Position numbers and translations under genes: made by a program. From assembly GCF_900110465.1 (NCBI RefSeq), contig NZ_FODV01000003.1:372001-436000 (forward strand): a stretch of 64,000 bases of DNA. The letters are read 5' to 3'. Shown in pieces: positions 41,706 through 50,400 of the stretch. Positions within the stretch are counted from its first letter, which is position 1. Every line of letters starts with the position of its first letter. The notes beneath the pieces are model-generated. The model worked only from the letters and a program-made list of their open reading frames with translations, made no database searches and was not told where the DNA came from. This DNA is from Halogranum amylolyticum (GTDB taxonomy: Archaea > Halobacteriota > Halobacteria > Halobacteriales > Haloferacaceae).

Positions 41706-42386
41706 ATGAGCGTCCGCGACGAGTTCGACTCCTGGGCGGCCGACGGCCGCGACAGGGGGATGGAGGATCGCCACTGGCACACCGCGAAGCATGCACTGGC
41801 CCGGATGCCGGTCGAGGAGGGCGACGTCGTCCTCGATCTCGGTACGGGGAGCGGCTACGCGCTGCGCGCGCTCCACGACACGAAGGGTGCGAGTCGCGGC
41901 TACGGGCTCGACGGGTCGCCCGAGATGGTACGTAACGCGCGAAACTACACCGACACCGACGACGTCGGCTTCCTCGTCGGCGACTTCGACGACCTCCCTT
42001 TCGCCGACGACAGCGTCGATCACGTCTGGTCGATGGAGGCGTTCTACTACGCCGCAGACCCCGAACACACCCTCGAGGAGATCGCGCGCGTCCTCCGTCC
42101 CGGCGGGACGTTCTTCTGTGCGGTCAACTACTACGAGGAGAACGTCCACTCCCACGAGTGGCAGGAGAACATCGAAGTCGAGATGACCCGCTGGTCGGCC
42201 GAAGAGTACCGAACGGCGTTCCGGGAGGCCGGGTTTCACGTCGCCGAACAGGACAACGTCCCCGACCTCGACGTCGACATCCCGCCCGCCTCGGAGTTCC
42301 CGACCGACGACTGGGAGAGCCGTGAAGACATGGTCGAACGCTACCGGACCTACGGTACGCTGTTGACGGTCGGCGTCGTCCCGTAG
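41706..42386 (+). CDS. SAM-dependent class I methyltransferase
   Basis: A 226-residue Rossmann-fold methyltransferase. Motif I is VVLDLGTGSGYAL near residue 44, the acidic ribose-binding residue sits in YGLDGS, motif post-I/II is VGDFDDLPFADDSVDHVWS, and RVLRPGG is motif III. The layout is of the UbiE/small-molecule group rather than RNA methyltransferases, but the substrate is not evident. It stands alone behind a leaderless promoter. Confidence 0.85.
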   Translation: MSVRDEFDSWAADGRDRGMEDRHWHTAKHALARMPVEEGDVVLDLGTGSGYALRALHDTKGASRGYGLDGSPEMVRNARNYTDTDDVGFLVGDFDDLPFADDSVDHVWSMEAFYYAADPEHTLEEIARVLRPGGTFFCAVNYYEENVHSHEWQENIEVEMTRWSAEEYRTAFREAGFHVAEQDNVPDLDVDIPPASEFPTDDWESREDMVERYRTYGTLLTVGVVP

Positions 42387-42420
42387 GACGCCATACGTGG
42401 TAGCGTCCTGCTCCGTCGCC

Positions 42421-42513
42421 TCACCGGGCGCGAAGTGCGGTCGCCACGACGACGGCGGCGACGCCGACGCCGGTCGCGAGCGACTGTCGTCTGGAAGGCA
42501 CTGACGTCGTCAC
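42421..42513 (-). CDS. Possible 30-residue single-helix membrane peptide
   Basis: A GTG-started 30-codon frame with a short basic N terminus followed by a Gly/Val/Ala-rich stretch ending TALRAR. It could be a membrane microprotein upstream-less and unpaired, but it lies inside a longer open arginine-rich frame and has no clear TATA box. It may be chance. Confidence 0.2.
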   Translation of the reverse strand: MTTSVPSRRQSLATGVGVAAVVVATALRAR

Positions 42514-42575
42514 ACTGCCCTCTCTCACGACCGTCGCTCCGGTCCGGTCTCGGGCGACGGAGGCCGGTCCTCCGG

Positions 42576-43106
42576 TCACCCGAGGAACAGCCGGAGCGCC
42601 GGCGTCTGCCGGACGAACTCGGTCTCCTCGATGACGGCGTCGAGACCGAGTAGCCGTCCCGCTCCGAACGCCCCGAGTCCGAACAGCAGCAGCGCGTACA
42701 CGAGGTGGTCGTCGATGACGAGACCGTTCTCCAGCGGCAGGCTGGCCGCCCAGTAGAACAGCATCATCACCGCGCCCCAGAACGCCGCCCAGCGGACGAA
42801 CGCCCCGAGCAGCAGCGCGAGGCCGACCAGCGTCAGCCCCCACGCGTTCAGCGGGTCGATGACGCCGACGTACTCGTTGGCGAGCATCGGCCAGAAGCCG
42901 GCGAAGGGGTTCCCCGCCGGGATCGCATTCAACAGGAACCCGCTCGCGCTCCACTCGGGGTCCAGCACCTTGGTGATGCCGGCGTAGAAGAACGTCCACC
43001 CCATCACGACCCGAAGGCCGAGCAGCGCGTACCCGAACCACCGCTCCGAGTACTCGAACTCGACGTCCCGCCCGAACAGCTCGGTGTCCAACTGGCGTGT
43101 CGTCAT
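42576..43106 (-). CDS. DoxX family membrane protein
   Basis: A 176-residue membrane protein with four to five hydrophobic segments. LGLRVVMGWTFFYAGITKVLDP is the DoxX N-terminal signature, and LTLVGLALLLGAFVRWAAFWG the second half. Family members include subunits of thiosulfate:quinone oxidoreductase and redox-linked proteins of unknown role. There is no DoxD/DoxA context here, so no function can be assigned. The ATG giving MTTRQLDTELF is used. A palindrome CGAACGTTCG lies about 20 bases upstream of the start. Confidence 0.75.
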   Translation of the reverse strand: MTTRQLDTELFGRDVEFEYSERWFGYALLGLRVVMGWTFFYAGITKVLDPEWSASGFLLNAIPAGNPFAGFWPMLANEYVGVIDPLNAWGLTLVGLALLLGAFVRWAAFWGAVMMLFYWAASLPLENGLVIDDHLVYALLLFGLGAFGAGRLLGLDAVIEETEFVRQTPALRLFLG

Positions 43107-43190
43107 CTGTGTTTCCTCCAGTCGAACGTTCGGCCTCCCGCCACTTCTAAACGCAAAGCGGTTGTCCACCGTCGGGAACCGGCCGAAGAT

Positions 43191-44246
43191 TTATCCGATG
43201 CGACGGGCGTCGCCGTCGTCGAATCCGAGCTCGACGCTGCCCGACAGCGCCTCCGGCGTTCGGAGCGTCACCGCTCGTCCCTCCCAGTCGAGATGGACGC
43301 GGGTCGTCTCCCCGAGGAACTCCGTACTCTCGACGACCGCGGTGAACCGGTTGTCGCCGTCACCGACGGTCAGTCGTTCCGGTCGGACACAGAACGTCAC
43401 CGCGTCGCCGACGTCGATCGCCTCCTCCTTCTCGTCCGCCAGCCGGAACTCGGTCCCGCCGACGTCGACGGTCAACCCCTCTGTTTCGTCTGGAGAAACT
43501 GATAACTCGGTCACTGTTCCTTCGAACAGGTTGTTGTCGCCCACGAACTCGGCGACGAAACGCGTCTCCGGTCGGTGGTAGACGTCGCGCGGCGTGCCGA
43601 CCTGCTCGATTCGTCCGCCGCGCATGACGGCGACGCGGTCGGAGACGGCGAGTGCCTCCTCCTGGTCGTGGGTGACGTAGAGCGTCGTGACCCCCAGTTC
43701 CGACTGGATCTCTTTGATCTGCATCCGGAGGCGTTCGCGCAACTGCGCGTCGAGCGCGCTCATCGGTTCGTCGAGCAAGAGGAGTCGCGGACCAGGTGCG
43801 AGCGCGCGGGCTAGCGCCACCCGTTGCTGCTGGCCGCCCGACAGTTGGGTCGGCGCTCTGTCGCCCATCCCGCCGAGGTCGACGAGGTCGAGCAGGCGTT
43901 CGACGCGTTCGCGCCTCGACTCGCCGTCCGGCGGGTCGACGAACCGGAGTCCGTAGCCGACGTTCTCGGCGACGCTCATGTGCGGGAACAGCGCGTAGTT
44001 CTGAAACACGACGCCGACCCCCCTCGCTTCGGGTGGAACCCCCGACACGTCTTCGTCGTCGAAGCGGACTCGTCCCTCCGTCGGCGACTCGAACCCCGCC
44101 ACCAGTCGGAGCGTGGTCGTCTTCCCACAGCCGGAGGGGCCGACGAGCGTGAAGAACTCGCCGTCTTCGACGTCGACGTCGACGTCGGCCAGCGCGGTCG
44201 TCTCGCCGTACCGTTTCGAGACGTCGTCCAGGTGGATCTCAGACAC
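43191..44246 (-). CDS. thiQ: ABC transporter ATP-binding protein (thiamine-type operon)
   Basis: An ATPase of about 350 residues. Walker A GPSGCGKTT lies near residue 36. The Q-loop is VFQNYALFPHMSVAENVGYG, the signature LSGGQQQRVALARAL, and Walker B LLLLDEPMSALD, followed by the H-loop THDQEEAL. A C-terminal TOBE-type regulatory domain follows (last 110 residues). GTG codons at 44255, 44252 and 44246 are all possible starts; the last gives VSEIHLDDVSKRY, the usual N terminus. It energises the permease encoded just upstream. Long MalK/PotA-type ATPases are common partners, so the substrate rests on the binding protein. Confidence 0.85.
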   Translation of the reverse strand: MSEIHLDDVSKRYGETTALADVDVDVEDGEFFTLVGPSGCGKTTTLRLVAGFESPTEGRVRFDDEDVSGVPPEARGVGVVFQNYALFPHMSVAENVGYGLRFVDPPDGESRRERVERLLDLVDLGGMGDRAPTQLSGGQQQRVALARALAPGPRLLLLDEPMSALDAQLRERLRMQIKEIQSELGVTTLYVTHDQEEALAVSDRVAVMRGGRIEQVGTPRDVYHRPETRFVAEFVGDNNLFEGTVTELSVSPDETEGLTVDVGGTEFRLADEKEEAIDVGDAVTFCVRPERLTVGDGDNRFTAVVESTEFLGETTRVHLDWEGRAVTLRTPEALSGSVELGFDDGDARRIG

Positions 44247-44312
44247 CGCCACCACCCCATCTGCCAGTTCCGCGGCAGTTCCTGTCCGCTCGACATAGCG
44301 TCTCGCAGCGAG

Positions 44313-46067
44313 TCACGGGCCGCTCCACCTCCCACCATATCGCTCTATCACGACGAAACTCAGACTCGTCACGACGAGCAGCACGCACCCCATCGCCGTC
44401 GCTGGGCCGAGACGGCGACCGAGGAAGCGTTCGACGGCGACGGGCATCGTGTAACTGCCCGACCCGGAGGCCAAGATAACTGTCGCATCGAACTCGCCGA
44501 TGCTGATGGCGAAGGCGAACGCCGCGCCGGCGACGACGCCCGCCCACACCAGCGGCAGTTCGACGTCCAGCAGTGCTCGAAACCGACTCGCGCCGAGGCT
44601 TCTGGCCGACTCGACCAGCCGCGAGTCCAACCCGCCAAGCAGCGGCGCGACGTTCCGGGTGACGAACGGGTAGGCGGCGACGGCGTGGGCGGCGACGACG
44701 GCGACGCCGCCGATCACCTGGATCCGCGTGTCACCGATTCGGACGCCGAAGACCAGCCCTCGCAACATCCCGAGACCGACGACGATGCCGCTCACCGCCA
44801 GCGGAGCCATCGCCAGCGCGTCGACGATCTTCCGTCCGCGGAACTGCCGCGTCGTCAACGCGGCCACCACGACCCCCATCGGCAGGGCGACGACGAGCGT
44901 CCCGAGCGCGTAAATAAGGGAGTTCTCGATGGCCGGCAGCGGCTTCACCTGGTAGCTCGCCCCCGTCGCCTGCCGCTGCAGGAGGAACTCGTAGTGTCGG
45001 AGCGTGAGCTCTCCGGTCGGGCCGGTCACGCTCGACAGCACCATGCTCGCGATCGGGCCGACGAAGACGACGGCGACGACGACGGCGTAACCGAGGATGC
45101 CGAGACGGGTCAGCACGGCTCCGAGCGACGAACGGTCCGCGCCGAGCGACGAGAACGCCAGAAACAGTGACCGTCGCGGCTGTGGATGCGCCCCCTGTCC
45201 GGCCGTCTGTCGACTTCCCTCGTATCGCAGGTAGGCGTACGTCAGCCCCAGCGAGACCGCCGTCTCGACGACGGCGAGCGCGGCGGCCTCGGCGTACTCC
45301 AACTCGCCGACGAGTTTGTACACCCAGACCTCGACCGTCGCCAACTGGAACCCGCCGAGTGCGAGGACGATGGGGAAGGAGGCGAACGTGAAGACGAAGG
45401 TGAGCGTCGCGCCGACGAGCACTGCGGGTAACAGCTGCGGTAGCACCACGTCGACGAACGCTCGGTACGGCCCCGCCCCGAGGCTTCGAGCGGTCTCGAC
45501 GGTGCGAGCGTCGACGCTCTCCCACGCGGCGGTCGTGATGCGCGTCACGAGCGGCGCGTTGTAGAACGCGTGGGCGACGACGATCGCCTCCAGCGTGTAG
45601 AGCAGATTCACGGGTCCGAGACCGACGAGCGAGAGCGTCCGGTTGAGCGTCCCGTTCTGGCCGAACATGGCGACGAAGCCGATGGCGACCATGATGGAGG
45701 GGAGGACGAACGGGAGGATGGTCAACGAGCGCAGCGTCCGGCGACCGCGGAACTCGAAGCGCGCGAGGATCCACGCGCCGGGGAGGCCGAGCGCGACGCT
45801 GGCGACCGTCGACAGGGCGGCCTGCATCGCCGTGAACCAGAAGATGTCGACGAGGTAGAACCGATCGGTGAGCACGCCGGACAGCGGCTCCGTCGACAGC
45901 GACCCGTCGACGGTGACCGCCTCGACGAACACCGTCGCGACCGGGTAGTAGAAGAGTACCGCGAGGACGAGTGCCGTCGCTCCTGCGACGAGAGCGAGCG
46001 TCCGCCGTTCGAGTGCGTCCCGGAGCCGAGTCCTCAGGCTCGACGGCCGGTCGCTGGATCCGCCCAC
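44313..46067 (-). CDS. thiP: ABC transporter permease with two fused permease halves (ThiP-like)
   Basis: A permease of about 584 residues with roughly twelve membrane segments and two EAA-loops: SLGAGPYRAFVDVVLPQLLPA in the first half and SLGASRFRALLDVELPLVW in the second. ThiP is one of the few families in which both permease halves are fused in one chain. I place the start at the GTG four bases after the binding-protein stop; a GTG at 46115 would overlap that gene by 44 bases and add 16 polar residues. It forms an operon with thiB and thiQ. Confidence 0.85.
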   Translation of the reverse strand: MGGSSDRPSSLRTRLRDALERRTLALVAGATALVLAVLFYYPVATVFVEAVTVDGSLSTEPLSGVLTDRFYLVDIFWFTAMQAALSTVASVALGLPGAWILARFEFRGRRTLRSLTILPFVLPSIMVAIGFVAMFGQNGTLNRTLSLVGLGPVNLLYTLEAIVVAHAFYNAPLVTRITTAAWESVDARTVETARSLGAGPYRAFVDVVLPQLLPAVLVGATLTFVFTFASFPIVLALGGFQLATVEVWVYKLVGELEYAEAAALAVVETAVSLGLTYAYLRYEGSRQTAGQGAHPQPRRSLFLAFSSLGADRSSLGAVLTRLGILGYAVVVAVVFVGPIASMVLSSVTGPTGELTLRHYEFLLQRQATGASYQVKPLPAIENSLIYALGTLVVALPMGVVVAALTTRQFRGRKIVDALAMAPLAVSGIVVGLGMLRGLVFGVRIGDTRIQVIGGVAVVAAHAVAAYPFVTRNVAPLLGGLDSRLVESARSLGASRFRALLDVELPLVWAGVVAGAAFAFAISIGEFDATVILASGSGSYTMPVAVERFLGRRLGPATAMGCVLLVVTSLSFVVIERYGGRWSGP

Positions 46068-46071
46068 ACGT

Positions 46072-47202
46072 CTACTTGCTCGCGAACTGTTTGGCCCACG
46101 CGTCGGTCCACTCACTGAGGTTCCCCTTCAGTTCCTCGTAGGTGAAGGTGACGGGTTCCGGCGGTTCGTGGGCGTACTTGGCGAACTCCTCGGGTAACTC
46201 GGCAGTCGTCGTCGCCGGGAACTGCACGTTACGGACGGCGATCTCCGCCTGTACCTCGGGGCGGAGGACGAAGTCCATGAACCGGTTGGCGAGGTCGACG
46301 TTCTCCGACGTCTCGAAGCGGGCCATCCCCTCGGGGTTGGCGTACCCCTGGTCGTTCAGGAACCGGATCTGGTGTTCGCTCATGTCTTCACCCTCCGCGT
46401 TGGCGAACACCTGGTCGGTCGAGTAGGAGACGACCATCGGTGCCTCGCCGTTCGAGTAGGCGGCGTAGGAGTCCTCCCACGTTCCGAGGACGCGTACGCC
46501 GTTGTCCTGGAGTCGCCGCCAGTAGTCGAGGTAGCCGTCCTCGCCCTTCGCCGCGACGGTGTGGAGGAGGAACGCCCGCCCCGTCGCGCTCGACGTCGGG
46601 TTCTGGGTGAGGAGGTCGCCCTCGAACTCCGGTTTCAAGAGGCCGTCGAACGTCTCGGGTGCGGTCACTGCGTTCTCGTCGTACACGAGCGAGATGTATC
46701 CGGTGTCGTACGGCACCGCCCGCCCCTGCGGGTCGAACTCCAGCGACTCCTTGACCTCGCCGCGCCGGGAGAGCGCGCCCGACCCGACGGACGCGAACAG
46801 CGGGTCGGTCAACTTCTCGTCGAGACGGATGAGCATGTTCGTGTCGAGACCGACGTAGACGTCCGCACCCGGTTCGATGCCCTGTAGCTGTCGCTCGATG
46901 AAGTAGTTGAGTCCGTTCTCGGGTGTCTGCCACTCCAGCGTCGCGTCGAACTCGGCGTCGAACTGCTCTTTCAGCCACGGGCCGGGGCTCGAACTCGGTG
47001 CGTCGACGAACGAACTGTAGGTCGCCACCGTCAGCGTCTCCCCGTCGGCGTCGGTCGACCCGGTCGTCGTCCCCGTCCCGTCGGCCGTCGTTCCGGAGTC
47101 GTTCCCCCCACCGTCCCCTCCGTCGACCTGCTCTGTCGTACACCCTGCTACGAGTGCGGTCGCGCCGACGCCGGCCGACCGGAGGAACGTTCGTCGATTC
47201 AT
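46072..47202 (-). CDS. thiB: Thiamine-type ABC transporter substrate-binding lipoprotein
   Basis: A 376-residue exported lipoprotein. The N terminus NRRTFLRSAGVGATALVAGC contains the twin-arginine and the lipobox cysteine (about residue 21), so it is Tat-exported and membrane-anchored. A Gly/Thr/Asp-rich linker of about 35 residues leads to the ThiB/TbpA-like periplasmic-binding fold (LTVATYSSFVDAPSSSPGPW, PYDTGYISLVYDENAV, NLANRFMDFVLRPEVQ). With ThiP and ThiQ it would import thiamine or a phosphate ester. I looked for a TPP riboswitch upstream and did not see one. Confidence 0.82.
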   Translation of the reverse strand: MNRRTFLRSAGVGATALVAGCTTEQVDGGDGGGNDSGTTADGTGTTTGSTDADGETLTVATYSSFVDAPSSSPGPWLKEQFDAEFDATLEWQTPENGLNYFIERQLQGIEPGADVYVGLDTNMLIRLDEKLTDPLFASVGSGALSRRGEVKESLEFDPQGRAVPYDTGYISLVYDENAVTAPETFDGLLKPEFEGDLLTQNPTSSATGRAFLLHTVAAKGEDGYLDYWRRLQDNGVRVLGTWEDSYAAYSNGEAPMVVSYSTDQVFANAEGEDMSEHQIRFLNDQGYANPEGMARFETSENVDLANRFMDFVLRPEVQAEIAVRNVQFPATTTAELPEEFAKYAHEPPEPVTFTYEELKGNLSEWTDAWAKQFASK

Positions 47203-47337
47203 TACCGAGTGATTGTACCAGGTGATACTTAGGCGGCGTGGTCGCTCACGGGACGTCGTCTTCCCCGGTCGGCGGTCGACGGCGTCGCCGTCGGTGGCGG
47301 GACAACCGTTTTGCCCCCGTCACGCCCAGGTGGCCGT

Positions 47338-48351
47338 GTGAATCTCTCTCGTCAGGAAGTGCTCGGCGGACTGTTCGTCTTCGTGACGGTCGTCGCGGCG
47401 GCACTGCTCGCCGACGTGCTCGCGACGGTGTTCTTCTCGATCACGGTGGCGTACCTGCTGTTTCCCGTCCGTCGATGGCTCACCGCTCGCGGACTGTCCG
47501 CCCAGGTGGCGAGTCTCGTCACGACGCTCGCGGCGTTCTTCGGGACGCTCGCGTTCGCCGCGCCGTTCGTCGCCGTCCTCCTGCTCCGACTGGACGACCT
47601 GCTCGTCGTGCTGGAGTCGATCCCCGACGAGATACTCGTCGAGGTCGCGGGGTTGACGTACACTCTCACGCTGGAGGAACTGTCGACGGTGCTCGTCCGC
47701 TTCGCGCGGACGTTGGCGACGGCGTCTGCGACCGCCGCCCCCGTCTTACTGATCAAGTTCACGCTGTTCGGACTGCTCGTCTTCTCGCTGCTCTTCCACC
47801 AGCAGGACGCTCGTCGGGCGACGTTCGCGCTCGTCCCGTCGGAGTACCGCGACGTCGCCGAGGCGCTCAACCGCCGGACGCGCGAGACGCTGTTCGCCAT
47901 CTACGTGCTGCAGGCGGCGGTGGCGGTGGGGACGTTCCTCATCGCGCTACCGGTGTTCTCCCTCTTCGGCTACGACTATCCGTTGACGCTCGCCGCCGTC
48001 TCCGCGCTCCTGCAGTTCGTCCCCATCGTCGGTCCGAGCCTCGTACTCGCCGCCCTCGCGGGGTGGCACGTCGTCTCCGGGCAGCTCGTTCAGGCGGCGC
48101 TCGTCTTCTTCGTCGGCGGCTTTCTCGTCGCGTGGCTGCCGGATATTCTCATCCGTCCGCGACTCGCGAGGGAGACGGCCGACCTCCCCGGGAGTCTCTA
48201 CTTCGTCGGCTTCGTCGGCGGCGTACTGAGCCTCGGTCCCATCGGATTCATCGCGGGACCGCTCGCCGTCGGACTCGTCGTCGAACTTGCAAACCTGCTC
48301 GCCGCCGAACTGAACGGCGAGTCGACCGAGTCGCTCGAGACGACCGAGTAG
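47338..48351 (+). CDS. AI-2E/PerM family transporter
   Basis: A 337-residue membrane protein with about seven to eight hydrophobic segments and the AI-2E (PerM) pattern. An N-terminal helix pair comes first, then a soluble middle part, then LLQFVPIVGPSLVLAALAGW and PDILIRPRLA followed by GVLSLGPIGFIAGPLAVGLV. Relatives export signalling molecules or exchange ions; the substrate here is unknown. The GTG at 47338 is preceded by GTTTTG about 30 nt upstream, and the longer open frame is not needed. It is divergent from thiB. Confidence 0.82.
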   Translation: MNLSRQEVLGGLFVFVTVVAAALLADVLATVFFSITVAYLLFPVRRWLTARGLSAQVASLVTTLAAFFGTLAFAAPFVAVLLLRLDDLLVVLESIPDEILVEVAGLTYTLTLEELSTVLVRFARTLATASATAAPVLLIKFTLFGLLVFSLLFHQQDARRATFALVPSEYRDVAEALNRRTRETLFAIYVLQAAVAVGTFLIALPVFSLFGYDYPLTLAAVSALLQFVPIVGPSLVLAALAGWHVVSGQLVQAALVFFVGGFLVAWLPDILIRPRLARETADLPGSLYFVGFVGGVLSLGPIGFIAGPLAVGLVVELANLLAAELNGESTESLETTE

Positions 48352-48382
48352 AGTCCCGTGTTCTCTCTGGTCTCCGTCTCAC

Positions 48383-49246
48383 TCACGTCTCGCTCTCGCC
48401 GGTGAGTTCGCCCTCGACGGGACCACCACGCTCGTCCCACTCGGTGAGACTCCCCTCGTAGAAGGCGACGTGTTCGTAGCCCAACTGCCGGAGGACGACG
48501 TAGGTGTGGCTGATTCGTCGGGCGGTGTTACAGTAGAGGACGACCTCCTTGTCGGGCGTGATGCCGCGCTCGGCGAGCAGCGACTCCAACTCCGCTCTGG
48601 GCTTCAGCCCGCGGCTCTCGTCGTCGACGAGTTCCAGCCAGTCCAGTTGGACGGCCCCGGGGAGGTGTCCCTCCTCGTACTCCCACGCCTCGCGGGTGTC
48701 GACGACGACCGTCTCCGGGCCGTCGCGCTCGTTCCTTCCGTCTCTCCCGTCGTCTCCTTCACCTTCGCCGCTCGCGGCAGACACACGCTCGACGGCGTCG
48801 AGGACGTACTCGTAGTCGACGAGCGGCGACGACTCGGGGTCGCGGACCTCGTAGTCGCCCTCGGGGTGGTCGACCGCTTCGCGTTCGACCTCGTGTTCGC
48901 GACTCCAGGCGCTGAAGTCGCCGTCGAGGAGGTGGAGATCGCGGTGGCCGTACAGTTCGGCCGTGACGAGGAAGCGCGCGGCGAAGACGCCGTGGGTGTC
49001 GTCGTAGGCGACGAGCGTGTCGTCGGCGTCGATGCCGGCTTCGTTCATCAGGTCGGTCCAGACGTCGGCGCCGGGGAGCATCCCCTCGTCGCCGACGTCG
49101 CTGCGGAACGAGTCGAACGGGACGTTCACCGCACCCGGAACGTGGCCGATACCGTCGAACTCCCAGCTGTCGCGGACGTCGACGACGCGGACGTCGTCGA
49201 GGTGGTCCGCCAACCAGTCGGCCGACACGACGAGGTTCTCGTACAT
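48383..49246 (-). CDS. Tandem-rhodanese sulfurtransferase
   Basis: A 287-residue thiosulfate/3-mercaptopyruvate sulfurtransferase with two rhodanese domains. The inactive first domain covers about 1-130 (DVRVVDVRDSWEFDG). The active second domain has VVVDTREAWEYEEGHLPGA and the catalytic loop VVLYCNTARRISH, with cysteine in the C-x5-R context. An acidic Glu/Gly/Asp-rich linker joins the domains. It is read away from a second tandem rhodanese at 49507. The two have different active-site loops and therefore probably different substrates. Confidence 0.88.
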   Translation of the reverse strand: MYENLVVSADWLADHLDDVRVVDVRDSWEFDGIGHVPGAVNVPFDSFRSDVGDEGMLPGADVWTDLMNEAGIDADDTLVAYDDTHGVFAARFLVTAELYGHRDLHLLDGDFSAWSREHEVEREAVDHPEGDYEVRDPESSPLVDYEYVLDAVERVSAASGEGEGDDGRDGRNERDGPETVVVDTREAWEYEEGHLPGAVQLDWLELVDDESRGLKPRAELESLLAERGITPDKEVVLYCNTARRISHTYVVLRQLGYEHVAFYEGSLTEWDERGGPVEGELTGESET

Positions 49247-49467
49247 ACCTGGCGTTTCCCGCGAACGCTCTTATCCTTCCGGGCTTCGACACCACCGGTC
49301 GGCGAACCGAGGTAGCGGCAGAATGTTCTGGTAGTTCGGGCGGTCTCCGACCCTTCGTGCACTGTCAGGGTTCGTGAACGGAGTGAGCAAGCCCTGGACC
49401 GTCGGTTCGGGCGGAATGTGGCAAATATCTCCGCGACTCGGCAGGAGAGGCGAACTATGCCCTGGCT

Positions 49468-49506
49468 AGTGGTATTATACGAGTTTGTGGCGTACACTGG
49501 GGTGCA
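49468..49506 (+). promoter_or_regulatory. Promoter of the second rhodanese gene
   Basis: TATTATACGAG around 49472-49482 is centred about 30 nt before the ATG at 49507. The 260-base gap to the other rhodanese also contains an inverted repeat CAGGG...CCCTG at about 49368-49394. Confidence 0.45.
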
Positions 49507-50361
49507 ATGTCTGATTACGCAAAAGACGTTCTCGTCTCCGCGGACTGGGTGGAGGACCATCTCGAGGAGTTCCAGAGCGACGATTCTAGCTATCGGCTGG
49601 TGGAGGTCGACGTCGACACCGAGGCCTACGACGAGGGTCACGCCCCCGGCGCGGTCGGCTTCAACTGGGAGACCCAACTGCAGGACCAGACGACCCGTGA
49701 CATCCTGACGCAGGAGGACTTCGAGGAGCTGCTCGGCTCCCACGGCATCAGCGAGGACGACACGGTCGTCCTCTACGGCGACAACTCCAACTGGTTCGCC
49801 GCCTACACCTACTGGCAGTTCAAGTACTACGGCCACGAGGACGTCCGTCTGATGAACGGCGGTCGCGACTACTGGCTCGACAACGACTATCCGCTCACCG
49901 AGGAGGTACCGGAGTTCTCCGAGACGGACTACGACGCCCGCGGGCCGTTCGAGTCCATCCGCGCCTACCGCGACGACGTCGAGAAGGCCATCGGCAAGGG
50001 TCTGCCGCTCGTCGACGTCCGCTCGCCCGAGGAGTTCTCCGGCGAGATCCTCGCACCTCCGGGTCTGCAGGAGACGGCCCAGCGCGGCGGTCACGTCCCC
50101 GGCGCACGCAACATCTCGTGGGCGGCGACGGTCAACGACGACGGCACGTTCAAGTCCGCCGACGAACTCCGCGAACTGTACGCGTCCGAGGGCGTCGACG
50201 ACGACCAGGACGTCATCGCCTACTGCCGCATCGGCGAGCGCTCCTCGATCGCGTGGTTCGCGCTTCACGAACTGCTCGGCTACGACAACGTCACCAACTA
50301 CGACGGCTCGTGGACCGAGTGGGGCAACCTCGTTGGCGCGCCCATCGAGAAGGGGAACTGA
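49507..50361 (+). CDS. Tandem-rhodanese thiosulfate sulfurtransferase
   Basis: A 284-residue protein with two rhodanese domains. VLVSADWVEDHLEEF opens the first, which keeps VVLYGDNSNWFAAY (no cysteine, so inactive). The second has LVDVRSPEEFSGE and the active loop VIAYCRIGERSSIAW. The C-R-x-G-x-R-S loop is the thiosulfate-type active site. Length matches two-domain family members. It is divergent from the gene at 48383, which has a C-N-T-A-R-R loop instead. Confidence 0.9.
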   Translation: MSDYAKDVLVSADWVEDHLEEFQSDDSSYRLVEVDVDTEAYDEGHAPGAVGFNWETQLQDQTTRDILTQEDFEELLGSHGISEDDTVVLYGDNSNWFAAYTYWQFKYYGHEDVRLMNGGRDYWLDNDYPLTEEVPEFSETDYDARGPFESIRAYRDDVEKAIGKGLPLVDVRSPEEFSGEILAPPGLQETAQRGGHVPGARNISWAATVNDDGTFKSADELRELYASEGVDDDQDVIAYCRIGERSSIAWFALHELLGYDNVTNYDGSWTEWGNLVGAPIEKGN

Positions 50362-50400
50362 GCACGCCGAACCGCCGAGAGTTCCGTTTTCGACCGTCGT

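Noticed and set aside
42435..42570. Short Arg-rich frame on the plus strand before the DoxX gene
   Set aside because: It has the composition of a shadow frame, and no promoter or family supports it.
44016..44043. ORB-like sequence in the Q-loop region of the ABC ATPase as independent evidence for dispersed ORBs
   Set aside because: The bases code for conserved ATPase residues (GVPPEARGVGVVF), so the match may be forced by the protein; it is listed but should carry little weight.
47203..47337. TPP riboswitch before the thiamine-type transporter
   Set aside because: I looked for the conserved CUGAGA and ACCUGAUC elements in the gap upstream of thiB and did not find them; the gap is also short.
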